Source of the DNA: Armatimonadota bacterium
Lineage (GTDB): Bacteria; Armatimonadota; Zipacnadia; Zipacnadales; VGFC01
Direction: 5' to 3'
NCBI GenBank assembly: GCA_016869015.1
Contig: VGFB01000027.1
Span: forward strand, 1 to 14,197
Length of the DNA stretch: 14,197 nucleotides
Shown here: in pieces, positions 13,971 to 14,197 of the stretch
How the letters are laid out: every line of letters starts with the position of its first letter
Numbering within the stretch: position 1 is the first letter of the stretch
Translations under genes and position numbers: made by a program
The notes under the pieces: generated by a model
The model's input: the letters and a program-made list of their open reading frames with translations, nothing else
Told to the model about the DNA's origin: nothing
Databases searched by the model: none

Positions 13971-14058
13971 GCCGAGGTGGCGGAATTGGTAGACGCGCTA
14001 GCTTGAGGGGCTAGTGACCCTTTGGTTCGTGCGGGTTCGAGTCCCGCCCTCGGCACCA
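13971..14058 (+). tRNA. tRNA-Leu (anticodon GAG)
   Basis: Acceptor stem GCCGAGG pairs with CCTCGGC. The anticodon stem CTAGC/GCTAG encloses the loop TTGAGGG, giving anticodon GAG. There is a long class II variable arm, the T arm is GCGGG-TTCGAGT-CCCGC, and CCA is encoded at 14056-14058. It reads CTC and CTT leucine codons. It is 37 bp upstream of the tRNA-Val gene and probably shares its promoter. Confidence 0.95.
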
Positions 14059-14095
14059 GACGGCAACGACGCCGACCGCGGCGTTGGGCAAGTGT

Positions 14096-14171
14096 GGGCG
14101 GTTAGCTCAGTTGGAAGAGCGTCTGTCTCACGCACAGAAGGTCAGAGGTTCAAGCCCTCTACCGCCCACCA
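14096..14171 (+). tRNA. tRNA-Val (anticodon CAC)
   Basis: Acceptor stem GGGCGGT pairs with ACCGCCC. The D arm stem is GCTC/GAGC, the anticodon arm TCTGT-CTCACGC-ACAGA gives anticodon CAC, and the T arm is AGAGG-TTCAAGC-CCTCT. CCA is encoded at 14169-14171. It decodes GTG and is likely co-transcribed with tRNA-Leu. Confidence 0.95.
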
Positions 14172-14197
14172 GATGAGTCGAACGGTCCGCCGGCAGG

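Overview
High-GC bacterial DNA, gene-dense and with almost every gene on the minus strand. The exception is two tRNA genes at the right end that read rightward. No marker fixes the taxon. GC content, genome-encoded CCA on both tRNAs and a sigma70-type tRNA promoter indicate a GC-rich bacterium; a phylum such as Armatimonadota or Chloroflexota would only be a guess. The middle and right of the window look like an integrated mobile element carrying a defence operon, with several genes broken.

Layout. 1-126: start of a minus-strand exported protein with a Tat-like signal peptide, cut by the window edge. 142-708: no convincing gene, some repeats. 709-7769: a tight minus-strand operon, read right to left. 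It encodes an SNF2-type helicase (interrupted by two in-frame stops, TAG and TAA), a 629-aa protein ending in a PD-(D/E)xK-like nuclease motif but without any DNA methyltransferase motif, an unrecognised 388-aa protein with one hydrophobic segment, and a single-motif phospholipase D-type nuclease. 8162-9189: an integration module, a small excisionase-like HTH protein and a tyrosine recombinase. The two share one reading frame separated by a TAG, and the recombinase is split again by a frameshift at a TGATG junction. 9363-11586: a sliding-clamp (DnaN-like) sequence whose third domain is fused in one ORF to an ArdC-like ssDNA-binding domain and a HELAH metalloprotease domain. The clamp's first domain is in a separate upstream frame. 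11587-12708: about 1.1 kb without a gene but with a 12-bp tandem repeat, palindromes and a string of strong hairpins. 12709-13511: two translationally coupled small genes, one with two Cys4-type LYPYR zinc motifs of a kind seen in phages and plasmids. 13512-13970: intergenic, with short copies of a tRNA-Leu segment. 13971-14171: tRNA-Leu(GAG) and tRNA-Val(CAC) behind a consensus promoter.

Working model (inference): the recombinase and HTH protein mobilise the element. The ArdC/protease fusion would protect incoming DNA from host restriction. The helicase, nuclease, unknown protein and PLD gene would form a defence operon related to helicase-methylase systems such as class 1 DISARM and other SNF2 plus Mod-like pairs, here apparently without a methylase. 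Breaks in the helicase, recombinase and clamp suggest a decaying element, assembly errors, or, less likely, recoding. TAG is also the ordinary stop of most intact genes here.
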